48,367 nucleotides of DNA from Sphingobacterium sp. (GTDB lineage: Bacteria > Bacteroidota > Bacteroidia > Sphingobacteriales > Sphingobacteriaceae). The notes below the pieces were generated by a model. It was given only the letters and a program-made list of their open reading frames with translations. It had not been told where the DNA came from and ran no database searches. Positions 1 to 8,226 of this stretch are shown piece by piece. The stretch covers positions 1 to 48,367 of the forward strand of contig JAQZAZ010000026.1 of the NCBI GenBank assembly GCA_029239355.1. Direction: 5' to 3'. Both the position numbers and the translations under genes were made by a program. How positions within the stretch are numbered: position 1 is the first letter of the stretch; each line of letters opens with the position of its first letter.

Positions 1-49
1 CAACCTCGTTTTTGATGGTTCTCTGTTTCACATTCATTTCTAATAACAT
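1..49 (-). CDS. lpxC: LpxC (probably LpxC/FabZ) N-terminus, partial
   Basis: Only the first codons are inside the window; the gene runs off the left edge. The reading frame from the ATG at 49 gives MLLEMNVKQRTIKNEV, and from the ATG at 37 gives MNVKQRTIKNEV. The KQRTIKxEV stretch matches the usual start of UDP-3-O-acyl-N-acetylglucosamine deacetylase, the committed step of lipid A synthesis. In Bacteroidota this gene is normally fused to fabZ and follows lpxD, which it does here. The start at 37 looks closer to the family norm. The call rests on about 12 residues plus gene order. Confidence 0.7.
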   Translation of the reverse strand, partial: MLLEMNVKQRTIKNEV

Positions 50-80
50 ATTTTTAAATCAAAACTTCTTTTGACAAAAC

Positions 81-144
81 CATCATGAGATTATAATATC
101 ATATCGAGATAGCAGCACGCTAGGACCGCTCATGATAGCTTCAT
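81..144 (+). repeat. Degenerate intergenic repeat, copy A
   Basis: This gap between lpxC and lpxD has CATCATGA at 81-88 and GCTCATGATAGCTTCAT at 128-144. The same arrangement, with variations, occurs at 14884-14996 and twice at 21690-21886. The 11-mer GATAGCTTCAT is identical in copies A, B and C2. A short hairpin (ATGA/TCAT) is possible at the right end. Function is unknown. Confidence 0.4.
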
Positions 145-180
145 TACAATTAAATAACAGTTTATTTCAATGAAAAAAGA

Positions 181-1221
181 TTATTTCAACTTCGATTCTA
201 TTAATTTTTCCAGCTCTTGGATGCGTTTCTCCAACTCTGGAAGGCGAGCAAATATGACATTTGATCGCAGCTGAGGCTGATACGGCATCACTGGTGAGCC
301 ACCCCATTTTTTTCCTTCGTCTTTAATTGACCGATTAACGCCCGATTGAGCCTGTATTTGAGAGCCTTTAGCCACAACAATATGACCTACAACCCCAACC
401 TGACCGCCTAAAACCACATGCTCCCCAATTTTTGCACTTCCAGAAACCCCTGTCTGTGCAGCTATAACTGTATTTTTCCCAATATCAACGTTGTGCGCTA
501 TCTGAATTAAATTATCCAATTTGACACCGTCACGTATAATGGTAGCTCCCATCGTAGCCCTATCGATTACCGTATTAGCACCAATCTCGACATTGTCTTC
601 GATCTGAACATAACCTATTTGTGGAACCTTCTTATAAGTACCATCTTCTTGCGGGGCAAAACCAAAACCATCCGATCCAATCACAACGCCCGAATGAACA
701 ACCACATTCTTACCCACTTTACAATCATGATAGACCTTCACTCCCGGATAAAGCGTAGTATTGTCATCTATAGTGACTTTGTCCCCTATAAATACTTGTG
801 GATAGATTTTCACATTATCTCCAATCTTTGCGCCTCTACCTATATAAGCAAAAGCGCCAATATAGCCTCCGGCCCCTATTGTTGCTTCGGGATGTATAAA
901 GCAAGGCTCTTCACGTCCACTTTTGTCAAGACGAAACTCATTATACATATTCAATATGGTAGAGAAAGCCGCATAGGCATTCTTAACACGAATAATCGTC
1001 AGTGTGGGTTTGGTCGCTTGCATCAATTGCAAATCTTCATTCACAATGACAATAGAAGCATCTGTTGTGTAAATAAAATGCTCATATTTTGGATTTGACA
1101 AAAAAGAAAGATCGCCTTTTTTACCTTCCTCAATTTTGGCAAGGTTACCTACGGTAACTTCTGGATTCCCCTCAATCCGTCCTTCTAATAATGTCCCTAT
1201 TTGTTGAGCAGTAAATTGCAT
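181..1221 (-). CDS. lpxD: UDP-3-O-acylglucosamine N-acyltransferase LpxD
   Basis: LpxD transfers a 3-hydroxyacyl chain from acyl-ACP to the 2-amino group of UDP-3-O-acylglucosamine, the third step of lipid A synthesis, in the cytoplasm. The protein has 346 residues, the normal size. An N-terminal uridine-binding domain covers about 1-105 (GDLSFLSNPKY at 36-46 is typical). A left-handed beta-helix of hexapeptide repeats covers about 108-315 (IGAGGYIGAFAYIGRGAKIG and following). The predicted catalytic base is H243 in IAHNVDIG. A helical tail ends the protein. It lies 33 nt after the HD phosphohydrolase gene and before lpxC on the same strand, the usual Bacteroidota order. The start is the only ATG that precedes the conserved N-terminus. 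Confidence 0.96.
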   Translation of the reverse strand: MQFTAQQIGTLLEGRIEGNPEVTVGNLAKIEEGKKGDLSFLSNPKYEHFIYTTDASIVIVNEDLQLMQATKPTLTIIRVKNAYAAFSTILNMYNEFRLDKSGREEPCFIHPEATIGAGGYIGAFAYIGRGAKIGDNVKIYPQVFIGDKVTIDDNTTLYPGVKVYHDCKVGKNVVVHSGVVIGSDGFGFAPQEDGTYKKVPQIGYVQIEDNVEIGANTVIDRATMGATIIRDGVKLDNLIQIAHNVDIGKNTVIAAQTGVSGSAKIGEHVVLGGQVGVVGHIVVAKGSQIQAQSGVNRSIKDEGKKWGGSPVMPYQPQLRSNVIFARLPELEKRIQELEKLIESKLK

Positions 1222-1254
1222 GGTACAAATCTATGTTTTTTTATTAAAAAATAA

Positions 1255-2505
1255 CTATCCGATAGAAGGAATTGCAATATATCCTACCTCTTTTGGATAA
1301 CATAATGCATATTTGGATACATTTTTAGACAATGCTTCTAAATTTCCAAGATCAGATGCTTCGGTAATATCAATAAGCTCACCCGACTTCAATAATATCT
1401 TGATCTGATCGTTTGAGGGATTATATGCGCGATTTTGAATTTCTTGCGTAAATACATAATAATGGATATCTTCCCTTCTTATACCCAAAGACTGTTGGAC
1501 CGTATTTTTTACTAGATCAAGATAGTCTGCTGAAAAAGGTTTATTACTCATAATTGAGCGATACAGGTCCCTTTTCATAATTCGCTGGCACATTTTACTC
1601 AAAATCTCATCTTCATGTTGTTCCCATGTTTTTATTGCTGACATAATATCCGTATCATCTAAACGAGTAAACCAGTCTAAATGCAACGGGTCATCCAAAA
1701 AATTTGTCCGATCAATCTGCTGGCTCAAAAACCAATGGAACGCAGGGGTAGAAAAAAGTTTTACGCCAGCTGCTGTCAAGTATTTCGCCCTTTGTAAAAT
1801 CTTAATCAATAATTGCTCCGCTCCGATAACTGTTTTATGTAAATACACTTGCCAATACATCAGCCTCCGTGCGATAAGAAATTTTTCCACGGAATAAAGG
1901 CCTTTATATTCAACGACGATTTCGTCACCAACAACATTTAACATTTTGATAATGCGGTCAAATGAAATGACTCCCTCAGAAACGCCTGTAAAAAAACTAT
2001 CTCTGTTCAAATAGTCCATTCGGTCAACGTCTAATTGGCTAGACACAAGTTGATGGAGAAATTTCCGCTCATATTGATTATTAAAAATAGCAATGGCGAG
2101 GCTCAATCTTCCATCTAGATCTCGATTCATGCGATCCATCAGTAACGAAGAAAGCAATTCGTGGGAAACGCCGGCAATCAAACTATGCTCTAAAGAATGA
2201 GAAAAAGGGCCATGCCCTATATCATGCAACAAAATAGCCGCCAAGACTGCCTCTTCCTCAAGCGCTGAAATTTCTATTCCCTTACTACGAAGTGTTTCCA
2301 ACGCCATTGCCATTAGATGCATCGCTCCAATCGCATGCTGAAAGCGTGTATGTAGTGCTCCTGGATAAACTAAGTGAGTCATACTCACTTGTTTAATATA
2401 ACGAAGTCGCTGGAAATAGGGATGCTGTACAAGGTCAAAGACCAACCCTGTAGGAATGGCAACAAACCCATATACAGGATCATTGATGATTTTATTCTTG
2501 TTCAA
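1255..2505 (-). CDS. HD-domain phosphohydrolase, dGTPase-like
   Basis: A 416-residue cytoplasmic protein of the HD superfamily (COG1078-type, related to dNTP triphosphohydrolases). The metal-binding residues are visible: H57 in TRFQHAIG, H94-D95 in LLHDIGHGPFSHSLEH, and the later Asp motif SSQLDVDRMDYLNRDS (D161/D164). The C-terminal half is helical and matches the accessory region of this family. Its substrate is not known; a dNTP or related nucleotide is the family expectation. It is the first gene of a leftward group with lpxD and lpxC. This linkage is common in Bacteroidota, but no mechanistic tie to lipid A is established. The gap at 2506-2770 holds its promoter region and that of the divergent porX operon. 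Confidence 0.85.
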   Translation of the reverse strand: MNKNKIINDPVYGFVAIPTGLVFDLVQHPYFQRLRYIKQVSMTHLVYPGALHTRFQHAIGAMHLMAMALETLRSKGIEISALEEEAVLAAILLHDIGHGPFSHSLEHSLIAGVSHELLSSLLMDRMNRDLDGRLSLAIAIFNNQYERKFLHQLVSSQLDVDRMDYLNRDSFFTGVSEGVISFDRIIKMLNVVGDEIVVEYKGLYSVEKFLIARRLMYWQVYLHKTVIGAEQLLIKILQRAKYLTAAGVKLFSTPAFHWFLSQQIDRTNFLDDPLHLDWFTRLDDTDIMSAIKTWEQHEDEILSKMCQRIMKRDLYRSIMSNKPFSADYLDLVKNTVQQSLGIRREDIHYYVFTQEIQNRAYNPSNDQIKILLKSGELIDITEASDLGNLEALSKNVSKYALCYPKEVGYIAIPSIG

Positions 2506-2770
2506 TGCGGCGATAAATTAATACTACTTTTCAACATATTAAATTGAAAACCTAGTTTTTAAAACACAAACTTATGGTTATCACTTATATAAACTTAAAA
2601 CAAAGATAGTTAGTTCATCGTTAAGAAATGTTAAAAATAAATCTGAAGCACGATATTTGCTTATGTTAGCAATATTGAAATCCATTCAATAACCGAGGTA
2701 TTTTCTTTTGTTACAATTTAATCTGAGTAACACTATTAACCTCTCTTAAATAATAGACATATATAACAAG

Positions 2771-4324
2771 ATGCAAAAAACACATATTCTCTGGGCTGAT
2801 GACGAAATTGACTTTTTAAAACCTCATATTTTATTTCTAGAAAGTAAGGGGTATAAAGTCGATACCGTCAATAATGGAAATGATGCGGTAGAAGCCTTTA
2901 AAAATGGTTTTTTTCATTTAATATTTCTAGATGAAAACATGCCCGGGCTAACTGGCCTTGAAACCCTTGCTATCATCAAATCCATCAATCCTACTGTTCC
3001 GATCGTACTTGTAACCAAAAACGAAGAGGAACATGTCATGGAAGATGCCATTGGTTCTAAAATAGATGATTATCTAATCAAACCGGTAAATCCCAAGCAG
3101 ATTTTGATGACAATAAAAAAACTTACTGAAAATAAACGCATTGTCAACGAAAAAACTTCCATGGCCTATCAGCAAGATTTTCGCAATCTAGGCATGATAT
3201 TAAACGACAACTTAGATTTCAAGCAATGGTCAGAAGTTTATAAAAAATTAGTTTATTGGGAACTGTCGCTCGAAAAACTCGAAGACAACAATATGCATGA
3301 AATATTGACGATGCAAAAGTCTGAAGCAAACATGCAGTTTTCAAAGTTTGTTGAAAACAACTATATCAATTGGATCAACCATCCCGAGAATGCACCTATT
3401 CTATCCCATCAATTGTTTAAAAAGAAAGTATTTCCAGTACTCGACGAGGATGTTGCTACTTTTTTTGTCTTGATAGACAATCTACGTTTTGATCAATGGA
3501 AAATCATCAACGAGGTAATCACAGATTATTTTAGACTGGAAGAGGAGATAAATTATTTCTCGATTTTGCCCACTGCAACTCAATATGCAAGAAATGCGAT
3601 TTTCAGCGGCTTAACACCGTTGGAAATGGAAAAACGATTCCCCAAATTATGGCAGAATGACGAAGATGAAGGGGGAAAGAACTTGTATGAAGACAAGTTT
3701 CTGGATGATCAGATCAAACGATTATACCGTAAACCGATAAAACATTCCTACACAAAAGTTTTAACCCTCGAACAAGGAAAGGACGTTTTAGATAATCTGG
3801 GAAATATGATGCATAACCAGCTCAATATCCTAGTTTACAATTTTGTAGACATGTTATCCCATGCGCGAACAGATAGCTCCATGATCCGTGAGCTGGCTAA
3901 TGATGAAGCGGCGTATCGCTCGCTTACATTATCCTGGTTTGAGCATTCTCCTCTTTTAGAAGCTTTAAAATGGCTTTCACAGAAAAAAGTACGTGTAATT
4001 ATCACAACTGACCACGGGACTATTCGTGTCAAAAAACCAAGTAAAATCGTTGGAGATAGAAACACAAACACCAACCTTAGATATAAACAAGGAAAAAATT
4101 TAAACTACATTGAAAAAGATGTATTTACAATCAAGAATCCCCATGATGCGCAACTGCCCAAACTCCATGTTAGCTCTACGTATGTATTCGCGAAAGAAGA
4201 TTCTTACTTTGTTTATCCAAACAATTACAATCAATTTGTTAATTATTTTAACGGAACATTCCAACATGGAGGAATTTCATTGGAAGAAATGATCATCCCC
4301 TTTGCGACATACCTACCGAAATAG
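2771..4324 (+). CDS. porX: PorX-type response regulator with PglZ domain
   Basis: A 517-residue cytoplasmic two-domain protein. Residues 4-118 are a CheY-like receiver with acidic pocket D10-D11-E12, phosphoacceptor D54 (FLDENMPG) and K104 (LIKPVNP). Residues 120-200 are helical. Residues from about 220 to the end are an alkaline-phosphatase-fold PglZ domain with D236 (IDNLRFDQW), the Thr motif PTATQYARNAIFSG (268-280), D360/H364, D414-H415 (TTDHGT) and a final HGG motif. In Porphyromonas gingivalis, PorX works with the kinase PorY to control the type IX secretion system and hydrolyses oligonucleotides through this domain. All expected metal ligands appear to be present. No DNA-binding domain is seen. 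tsaE follows 12 nt downstream, so the two are probably cotranscribed. Confidence 0.95.
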   Translation: MQKTHILWADDEIDFLKPHILFLESKGYKVDTVNNGNDAVEAFKNGFFHLIFLDENMPGLTGLETLAIIKSINPTVPIVLVTKNEEEHVMEDAIGSKIDDYLIKPVNPKQILMTIKKLTENKRIVNEKTSMAYQQDFRNLGMILNDNLDFKQWSEVYKKLVYWELSLEKLEDNNMHEILTMQKSEANMQFSKFVENNYINWINHPENAPILSHQLFKKKVFPVLDEDVATFFVLIDNLRFDQWKIINEVITDYFRLEEEINYFSILPTATQYARNAIFSGLTPLEMEKRFPKLWQNDEDEGGKNLYEDKFLDDQIKRLYRKPIKHSYTKVLTLEQGKDVLDNLGNMMHNQLNILVYNFVDMLSHARTDSSMIRELANDEAAYRSLTLSWFEHSPLLEALKWLSQKKVRVIITTDHGTIRVKKPSKIVGDRNTNTNLRYKQGKNLNYIEKDVFTIKNPHDAQLPKLHVSSTYVFAKEDSYFVYPNNYNQFVNYFNGTFQHGGISLEEMIIPFATYLPK

Positions 4325-4336
4325 TAATTTTGCAAC

Positions 4337-4747
4337 ATGGAAATTATCGTAAATACAACGGCAGATCTTTCTGTTGCGGCCCAAACTCTCTTGAATAGGT
4401 TTCCAAAGGATCGTATTTTTCTACTATATGGCCCAATGGGCGCAGGAAAAACAACTTTTATAAAATACTTGTGTGAACAATTGGGCGTAAAAGATAGTAC
4501 GTCAAGTCCTACCTTTTCCATTGTCAATGAATATGACTCCGACAATGGAGCACTCTATCATTTTGATTTTTACCGCATTAAAGATGAACAGGAAGCATTC
4601 GATTTTGGCTACGAGGAATATTTCTATTCAGGAGCGTACTGCTTCATCGAATGGCCCGAGAAAATTCCAAATTTATTGCCCGAAGAAGCAAAGGAAATAC
4701 AGATCAGCATCATAGATGCTCATACCCGTAAAATATCTATCCATTAA
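4337..4747 (+). CDS. tsaE: tRNA t6A synthesis ATPase TsaE
   Basis: TsaE is the small ATPase of the complex (with TsaB and TsaD) that makes N6-threonylcarbamoyladenosine at A37 of tRNAs reading ANN codons. The 136-residue protein is normal in length. It has the Walker A motif GPMGAGKTT (32-40), the family motif SSPTFSIVNEY (56-66), HFDFYR (75-80) and the Walker-B-like FIEWPE. It follows porX by 12 nt. A TsaC-type protein that makes the threonylcarbamoyl-AMP donor is at 14295-14873. Confidence 0.95.
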   Translation: MEIIVNTTADLSVAAQTLLNRFPKDRIFLLYGPMGAGKTTFIKYLCEQLGVKDSTSSPTFSIVNEYDSDNGALYHFDFYRIKDEQEAFDFGYEEYFYSGAYCFIEWPEKIPNLLPEEAKEIQISIIDAHTRKISIH

Positions 4748-4769
4748 TCTACCCCTATCACAGTCCATT

Positions 4770-5813
4770 ATGGCTAATTCATCGTCTTGTCAGTATATTC
4801 CATCCGATACTCATGTACCAGGCCTAGCAGCGATCCACGCTGAAGATTTAAGTTTTTCCTTTCATGAAAACAATGTACAGTTTGCGGTTGAAAACGCTTC
4901 CATTGATATCGAAAATGGAAGGATAACCGCTATTATTGGCGAGTCGGGAAGTGGTAAAAGTACGCTACTCAGATTAATCTATGGACTTTTGGAACCCACA
5001 GCTGGCGAAGTGCGCTACAAAGGCTGGCGGGTTCCCACACGTAAAGACAAATTAATACCTGGACACGATGCCATGAAACTTGTTTCTCAAGGGTTCGACG
5101 ATCTAAACACCTATGCTAATGTATGGGATAATGTGGCTTCACAATTACCCAATACGGATATTAAACGTAAAGAGGATAAAACAGCAGAGATTTTACAACG
5201 CTTGCGGATAGACCATTTGGCAAAAAAGAGAGTCGCTGATATTAGTGGTGGCGAAAAACAGCGCGTAGCTATCTGCCGTGCACTAATCAATGAACCTGAA
5301 GTATTGTTAATGGATGAACCTTTTAACCAAGTTGACGCATCTTTCCGAGATACGCTACAACAAGATATTAAAGAAATTGTCAAAGAAACAGGTCTTACGA
5401 TAATTCTGGTTTCACATGACCCTACCGAAGTACTCGCCCTGGCCGATAATCTTATTGTCATGAAGTCGGGCAAAATATTGGATCAAAATAACCCTCATAT
5501 GCTGTATAGTCGACCATCTCATCCTTATACGGCCCAACTACTGGCAAAAAGTAATATTTTACGTCCCGAGCAAGCACAAAATTTAGGCATAGCAAGTGAC
5601 AAGGCTATTGCTATCCATCAAGAATGGATTTCTATTACGCCCACAGAGAAATCACCTTTTTTTGTAAAGGACACTAAATTCAGAGGTTTCTATTATGAGA
5701 TCGTAATTTCCAATAATGAGATTGACCTGCATTGCACGACCACTTCACAGTTAATCCCCCAAAAAAATCAAGCTGTTGATTTAACAATTTCCAATTGGAT
5801 TCCTTTCGATTGA
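4770..5813 (+). CDS. ABC transporter ATP-binding protein, orphan
   Basis: A 347-residue protein in which one ABC ATPase domain is followed by about 80 unassigned residues. Counting from the chosen ATG, Walker A GESGSGKST is at 57-65, the signature ISGGEKQRV at 158-166 and Walker B VLLMDEP at 178-184; a D-loop and switch His (VSHDP) follow. The tail after YSRPSHPYTAQLLAK is typical of importer or peptide ATPases and then continues into a small beta-rich extension. The frame is open back to an ATG at 4716, but that start would overlap tsaE by 32 nt. The ATG at 4770 is 22 nt after the tsaE stop and is preferred. No permease or binding-protein gene is adjacent, so substrate and direction cannot be told. 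Its stop abuts the stop of the convergent esterase gene. Confidence 0.8.
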   Translation: MANSSSCQYIPSDTHVPGLAAIHAEDLSFSFHENNVQFAVENASIDIENGRITAIIGESGSGKSTLLRLIYGLLEPTAGEVRYKGWRVPTRKDKLIPGHDAMKLVSQGFDDLNTYANVWDNVASQLPNTDIKRKEDKTAEILQRLRIDHLAKKRVADISGGEKQRVAICRALINEPEVLLMDEPFNQVDASFRDTLQQDIKEIVKETGLTIILVSHDPTEVLALADNLIVMKSGKILDQNNPHMLYSRPSHPYTAQLLAKSNILRPEQAQNLGIASDKAIAIHQEWISITPTEKSPFFVKDTKFRGFYYEIVISNNEIDLHCTTTSQLIPQKNQAVDLTISNWIPFD

Positions 5814-6665
5814 TTAATTTAAGGTAGAAACCCAAGATAGAAAGGCATCAAACCACTTTTTGTCGGAAGTCTTATTAATTAGCCCAAAACCATGTCCTCC
5901 TTTCTCAAAGACATATAGCGTATTTGGGACCTTCACTTTATCCAGTGCAGCCATCATTCTGTAACTATTTTCAATTGGGACAGCTGTATCATCTTTGGCA
6001 TGTACAAAGAAAACGGGACATACCTCAGGTGATACCTGTTGCTCTGAAGAAAATAATTGAACGAGCTCATCTGATGGACTTTCTCCAATAAGATTATTTT
6101 TTGATCCTTTATGCGTCACTTCATTCTGCATAGATATGACCGGATATATCAATCCTGCAAAGTCTGGTCTCAGGGATATATGAGCGGGATTTGGGATATA
6201 ATCTTTCTTAAATTTGGTAATTAAGGTTGATGCAAGGTGACCGCCCGCGGAAAAACCGATAACGCCCACTTTCTTAATCTGAGGATTAAGAGTCCGTATC
6301 AGTTGAACTGCCTGTTGGGCGTCTTGAAGCGGTCCGATACTCTTATCCCGCATAATATTAGGCGAGGGCAATCGATATTGCAATACATAAGCCGAGTATC
6401 CATTCCTCACCAGTTCCTTGGCAACTGCATGCCCCTCATGATCCATTGCAATATGTGAGTATCCGCCACCCGGAATAACCAGCACGCCAATATTTTTAGC
6501 TATATTTTCGTCCGGAGTATAAACAAATAATTTGGGCATATTCTTTTCCAAGAAAGCCCGGCTTTTGTCAGTTGCATTTGGAATAGTATCTTGGTAAAGA
6601 TTGATAACTTCTTGCGCCTTCACAAGCGAAATCAAAGAACATAAGATCATAAGAATTTTTTTCAT
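5814..6665 (-). CDS. Secreted alpha/beta-hydrolase, carbohydrate-esterase-like
   Basis: A 283-residue protein with a short Sec signal peptide ending near residue 18 (LISLVKAQE). It has the alpha/beta-hydrolase fold: oxyanion region IPGGGY (64-69), nucleophile S139 in GFSAGGH, acid D226 (or D225) in HAKDDTAVP and H258 in GGHGFG. The pattern fits the Bacteroidota esterase/acetylxylan-esterase group (BD-FAE and AXE-like), so deacetylation of glycans in the periplasm is plausible, but the substrate is not proven. It is the last gene of a leftward group after the dehydrogenase and a 34-codon ORF; the stop codons of this gene and the convergent ABC gene touch. Confidence 0.85.
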   Translation of the reverse strand: MKKILMILCSLISLVKAQEVINLYQDTIPNATDKSRAFLEKNMPKLFVYTPDENIAKNIGVLVIPGGGYSHIAMDHEGHAVAKELVRNGYSAYVLQYRLPSPNIMRDKSIGPLQDAQQAVQLIRTLNPQIKKVGVIGFSAGGHLASTLITKFKKDYIPNPAHISLRPDFAGLIYPVISMQNEVTHKGSKNNLIGESPSDELVQLFSSEQQVSPEVCPVFFVHAKDDTAVPIENSYRMMAALDKVKVPNTLYVFEKGGHGFGLINKTSDKKWFDAFLSWVSTLN

Positions 6666-6677
6666 CTATATTTATAA

Positions 6678-6782
6678 TTATTTAGGTTTCCATCTTTTCT
6701 GCCGCCTTTGTTGCCCACCACCAGGTCCTATCATCAAACCCTCTGAAACGGCATTAACTACTTTTTCATCCTGTTCAAACAT
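6678..6782 (-). CDS. Candidate 34-aa basic small protein
   Basis: An ATG at 6782 opens 34 codons ending in TAA at 6678-6680. The protein starts MFEQDEKVVNAVSEGLMI and ends GPGGGQQRRQKRWKPK, an acidic helix-like half followed by a Gly-rich turn and a strongly basic tail. It fills the gap between two same-strand genes almost exactly: 13 nt after the dehydrogenase stop and 12 nt before the esterase ATG. An in-frame TAA lies just upstream of its ATG. The tight spacing argues for a real cistron. I do not recognise a family; the basic tail could bind nucleic acid or a membrane, which is only a guess. Confidence 0.5.
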   Translation of the reverse strand: MFEQDEKVVNAVSEGLMIGPGGGQQRRQKRWKPK

Positions 6783-6795
6783 CGGTTACCTTGCT

Positions 6796-8007
6796 TTATA
6801 ACGAAGATACGACCAAAAGATCCAAATCCTTAGCAGTCATATTAAATCGAGAAGCCATATCGGCATTGGTTAGGTTGCCTTGGTATAAGTAGATTGAGCT
6901 TCGTATGCCTGGGCTTTTCCAAATTGCATTCTTCAATCCACCCAATTCCGCAAAATCCAAGAGGATAGATGTAAAAATATTACTCATTGCATACGTGGCA
7001 GTACGCGCGACTCGGGAGGCAATATTTGGAACACAATAGTGAATAACATCGAATTTACGAAAAACAGGTTTATCATGCGAAGTTACTTCCGACGTTTCAA
7101 AATTCCCCCCTTGATCTATGCTCACATCAATAACGACTGAATTCGGTTTCATCTTCGACACTGTTTCTTCGGAAATCACACAGGCAGAGCGGCCATTTCT
7201 CGCTCTTAATGCACCTATAACAACATCTGAACTTATTACAGCTTTATTGAGAATAATAGGTTGAATTACTGAAGTGAACACGCGACTACCGAGATTGTTT
7301 TGTAAACGTCTCAGTTTATAAATTGAATTATCAAAAACCTTTACCTGTGCTCCAAGGGCTAATGCCGTTCGCGCCGCTTGTTCACCCACCGTTCCAGCAC
7401 CGATGATCACTACTTCTGTCGAAGCCACGCCGGTAACTCCACCTAGCATAAGCCCTTTACCACCGAATGCATTACTTAAGTATTCTCCCGCGATCAAAGT
7501 CGCTGTGGCTCCTACGATTTCGCTCATCGCACGTACGACGGCCAAGCACCCCCCCTCATCTCTTAAGTATTCGTAAGAAATAGCTGTTACCTTCTTATTC
7601 ATCAATGCTTTTAATACATCTACATTCATTAAAGAAGGTTGTTGAGATGACAATAACACCTGTCTTTCTTTCATTAATTTAACTTCTGACACGGTAGGGC
7701 TACCAACTTTAATAATCAAATCAGCTTGATATATTTCTTCTCGTGATGCTACAATGCGGGCACCTTGTTCACTATAATGATGATCTAAGAAATTAGCGCC
7801 GGCGCCGGCACCAGTCTCAATCAGCACTTCATGTCCATTTTCGACCAATAAGGCTACGGCCAAGGGTGTCAAACAAATACGTTTTTCCTGAAGTGAAATC
7901 TCTTTTGGAATTCCAATAAAAAGACTTTTTGCACTCTTTTTCTTCTCAAACAACATCTCTTTCGTAGAAATCATAGCCTGATTAGCAAGCTTCCCTAACT
8001 CATTCAT
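6796..8007 (-). CDS. Alanine dehydrogenase / PNT-family oxidoreductase
   Basis: A 403-residue cytoplasmic NAD(P)-dependent protein of the alanine dehydrogenase/transhydrogenase-alpha family. The N-terminal catalytic domain has GIPKEISLQEKRICLTP (32-48) and the substrate-region Lys K100 (IIKVGSP). The Rossmann motif is GAGTVGEQAA (203-212). The C-terminal half carries VIDVSIDQGGNFETSE, typical of the family. Bacteroidota annotations usually call such proteins alanine dehydrogenase. The histidine motif of well-studied alanine dehydrogenases (YLHLA) is replaced here by SSQQPS, which looks more like the transhydrogenase alpha subunit. Reversible conversion of L-alanine to pyruvate and ammonia is therefore likely but not certain. 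No membrane subunit gene is nearby. Confidence 0.8.
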   Translation of the reverse strand: MNELGKLANQAMISTKEMLFEKKKSAKSLFIGIPKEISLQEKRICLTPLAVALLVENGHEVLIETGAGAGANFLDHHYSEQGARIVASREEIYQADLIIKVGSPTVSEVKLMKERQVLLSSQQPSLMNVDVLKALMNKKVTAISYEYLRDEGGCLAVVRAMSEIVGATATLIAGEYLSNAFGGKGLMLGGVTGVASTEVVIIGAGTVGEQAARTALALGAQVKVFDNSIYKLRRLQNNLGSRVFTSVIQPIILNKAVISSDVVIGALRARNGRSACVISEETVSKMKPNSVVIDVSIDQGGNFETSEVTSHDKPVFRKFDVIHYCVPNIASRVARTATYAMSNIFTSILLDFAELGGLKNAIWKSPGIRSSIYLYQGNLTNADMASRFNMTAKDLDLLVVSSL

Positions 8008-8127
8008 TTTATTAAATTGACTTTAGCTAAAATTACAACAAATAATCAATCTAATCAAACTCATATAAATTTGCCTCGGCAATCGCAATGAAGTGTTAAA
8101 AAATACCGGTATCCGTTGCTGCGGTCA

Positions 8128-8153
8128 TCCATTGAAAAACGCTTTTCAATGGA
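8128..8153. promoter_or_regulatory. 11-bp inverted repeat upstream of dehydratase gene
   Basis: The arm TCCATTGAAAA (8128-8138) is repeated exactly in inverse at 8143-8153 around a 4-nt centre. It lies in the 219-bp divergent gap, about 75 nt before the rightward gene and just upstream of a TACATTTG sequence (8197-8204) that resembles a Bacteroidota -7 box. No good -33 TTG was found. It may be an operator or a leader hairpin. Confidence 0.45.
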
Positions 8154-8226
8154 AAGATTATCCAGGTGAATACGATGGGAATGAAACAAAATTATATACA
8201 TTTGTCTAAATTAATTTAAATATACC

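Noticed and set aside
619..1098. Long open frame (159 codons) opposite lpxD
   Set aside because: It is antisense to a certain gene and has no recognisable domain; such frames are common opposite repeat-rich genes.
2771..4324. Type IX secretion cluster around porX
   Set aside because: Only the regulator is present; no por structural gene is in the window, and I did not identify T9SS C-terminal sorting domains.
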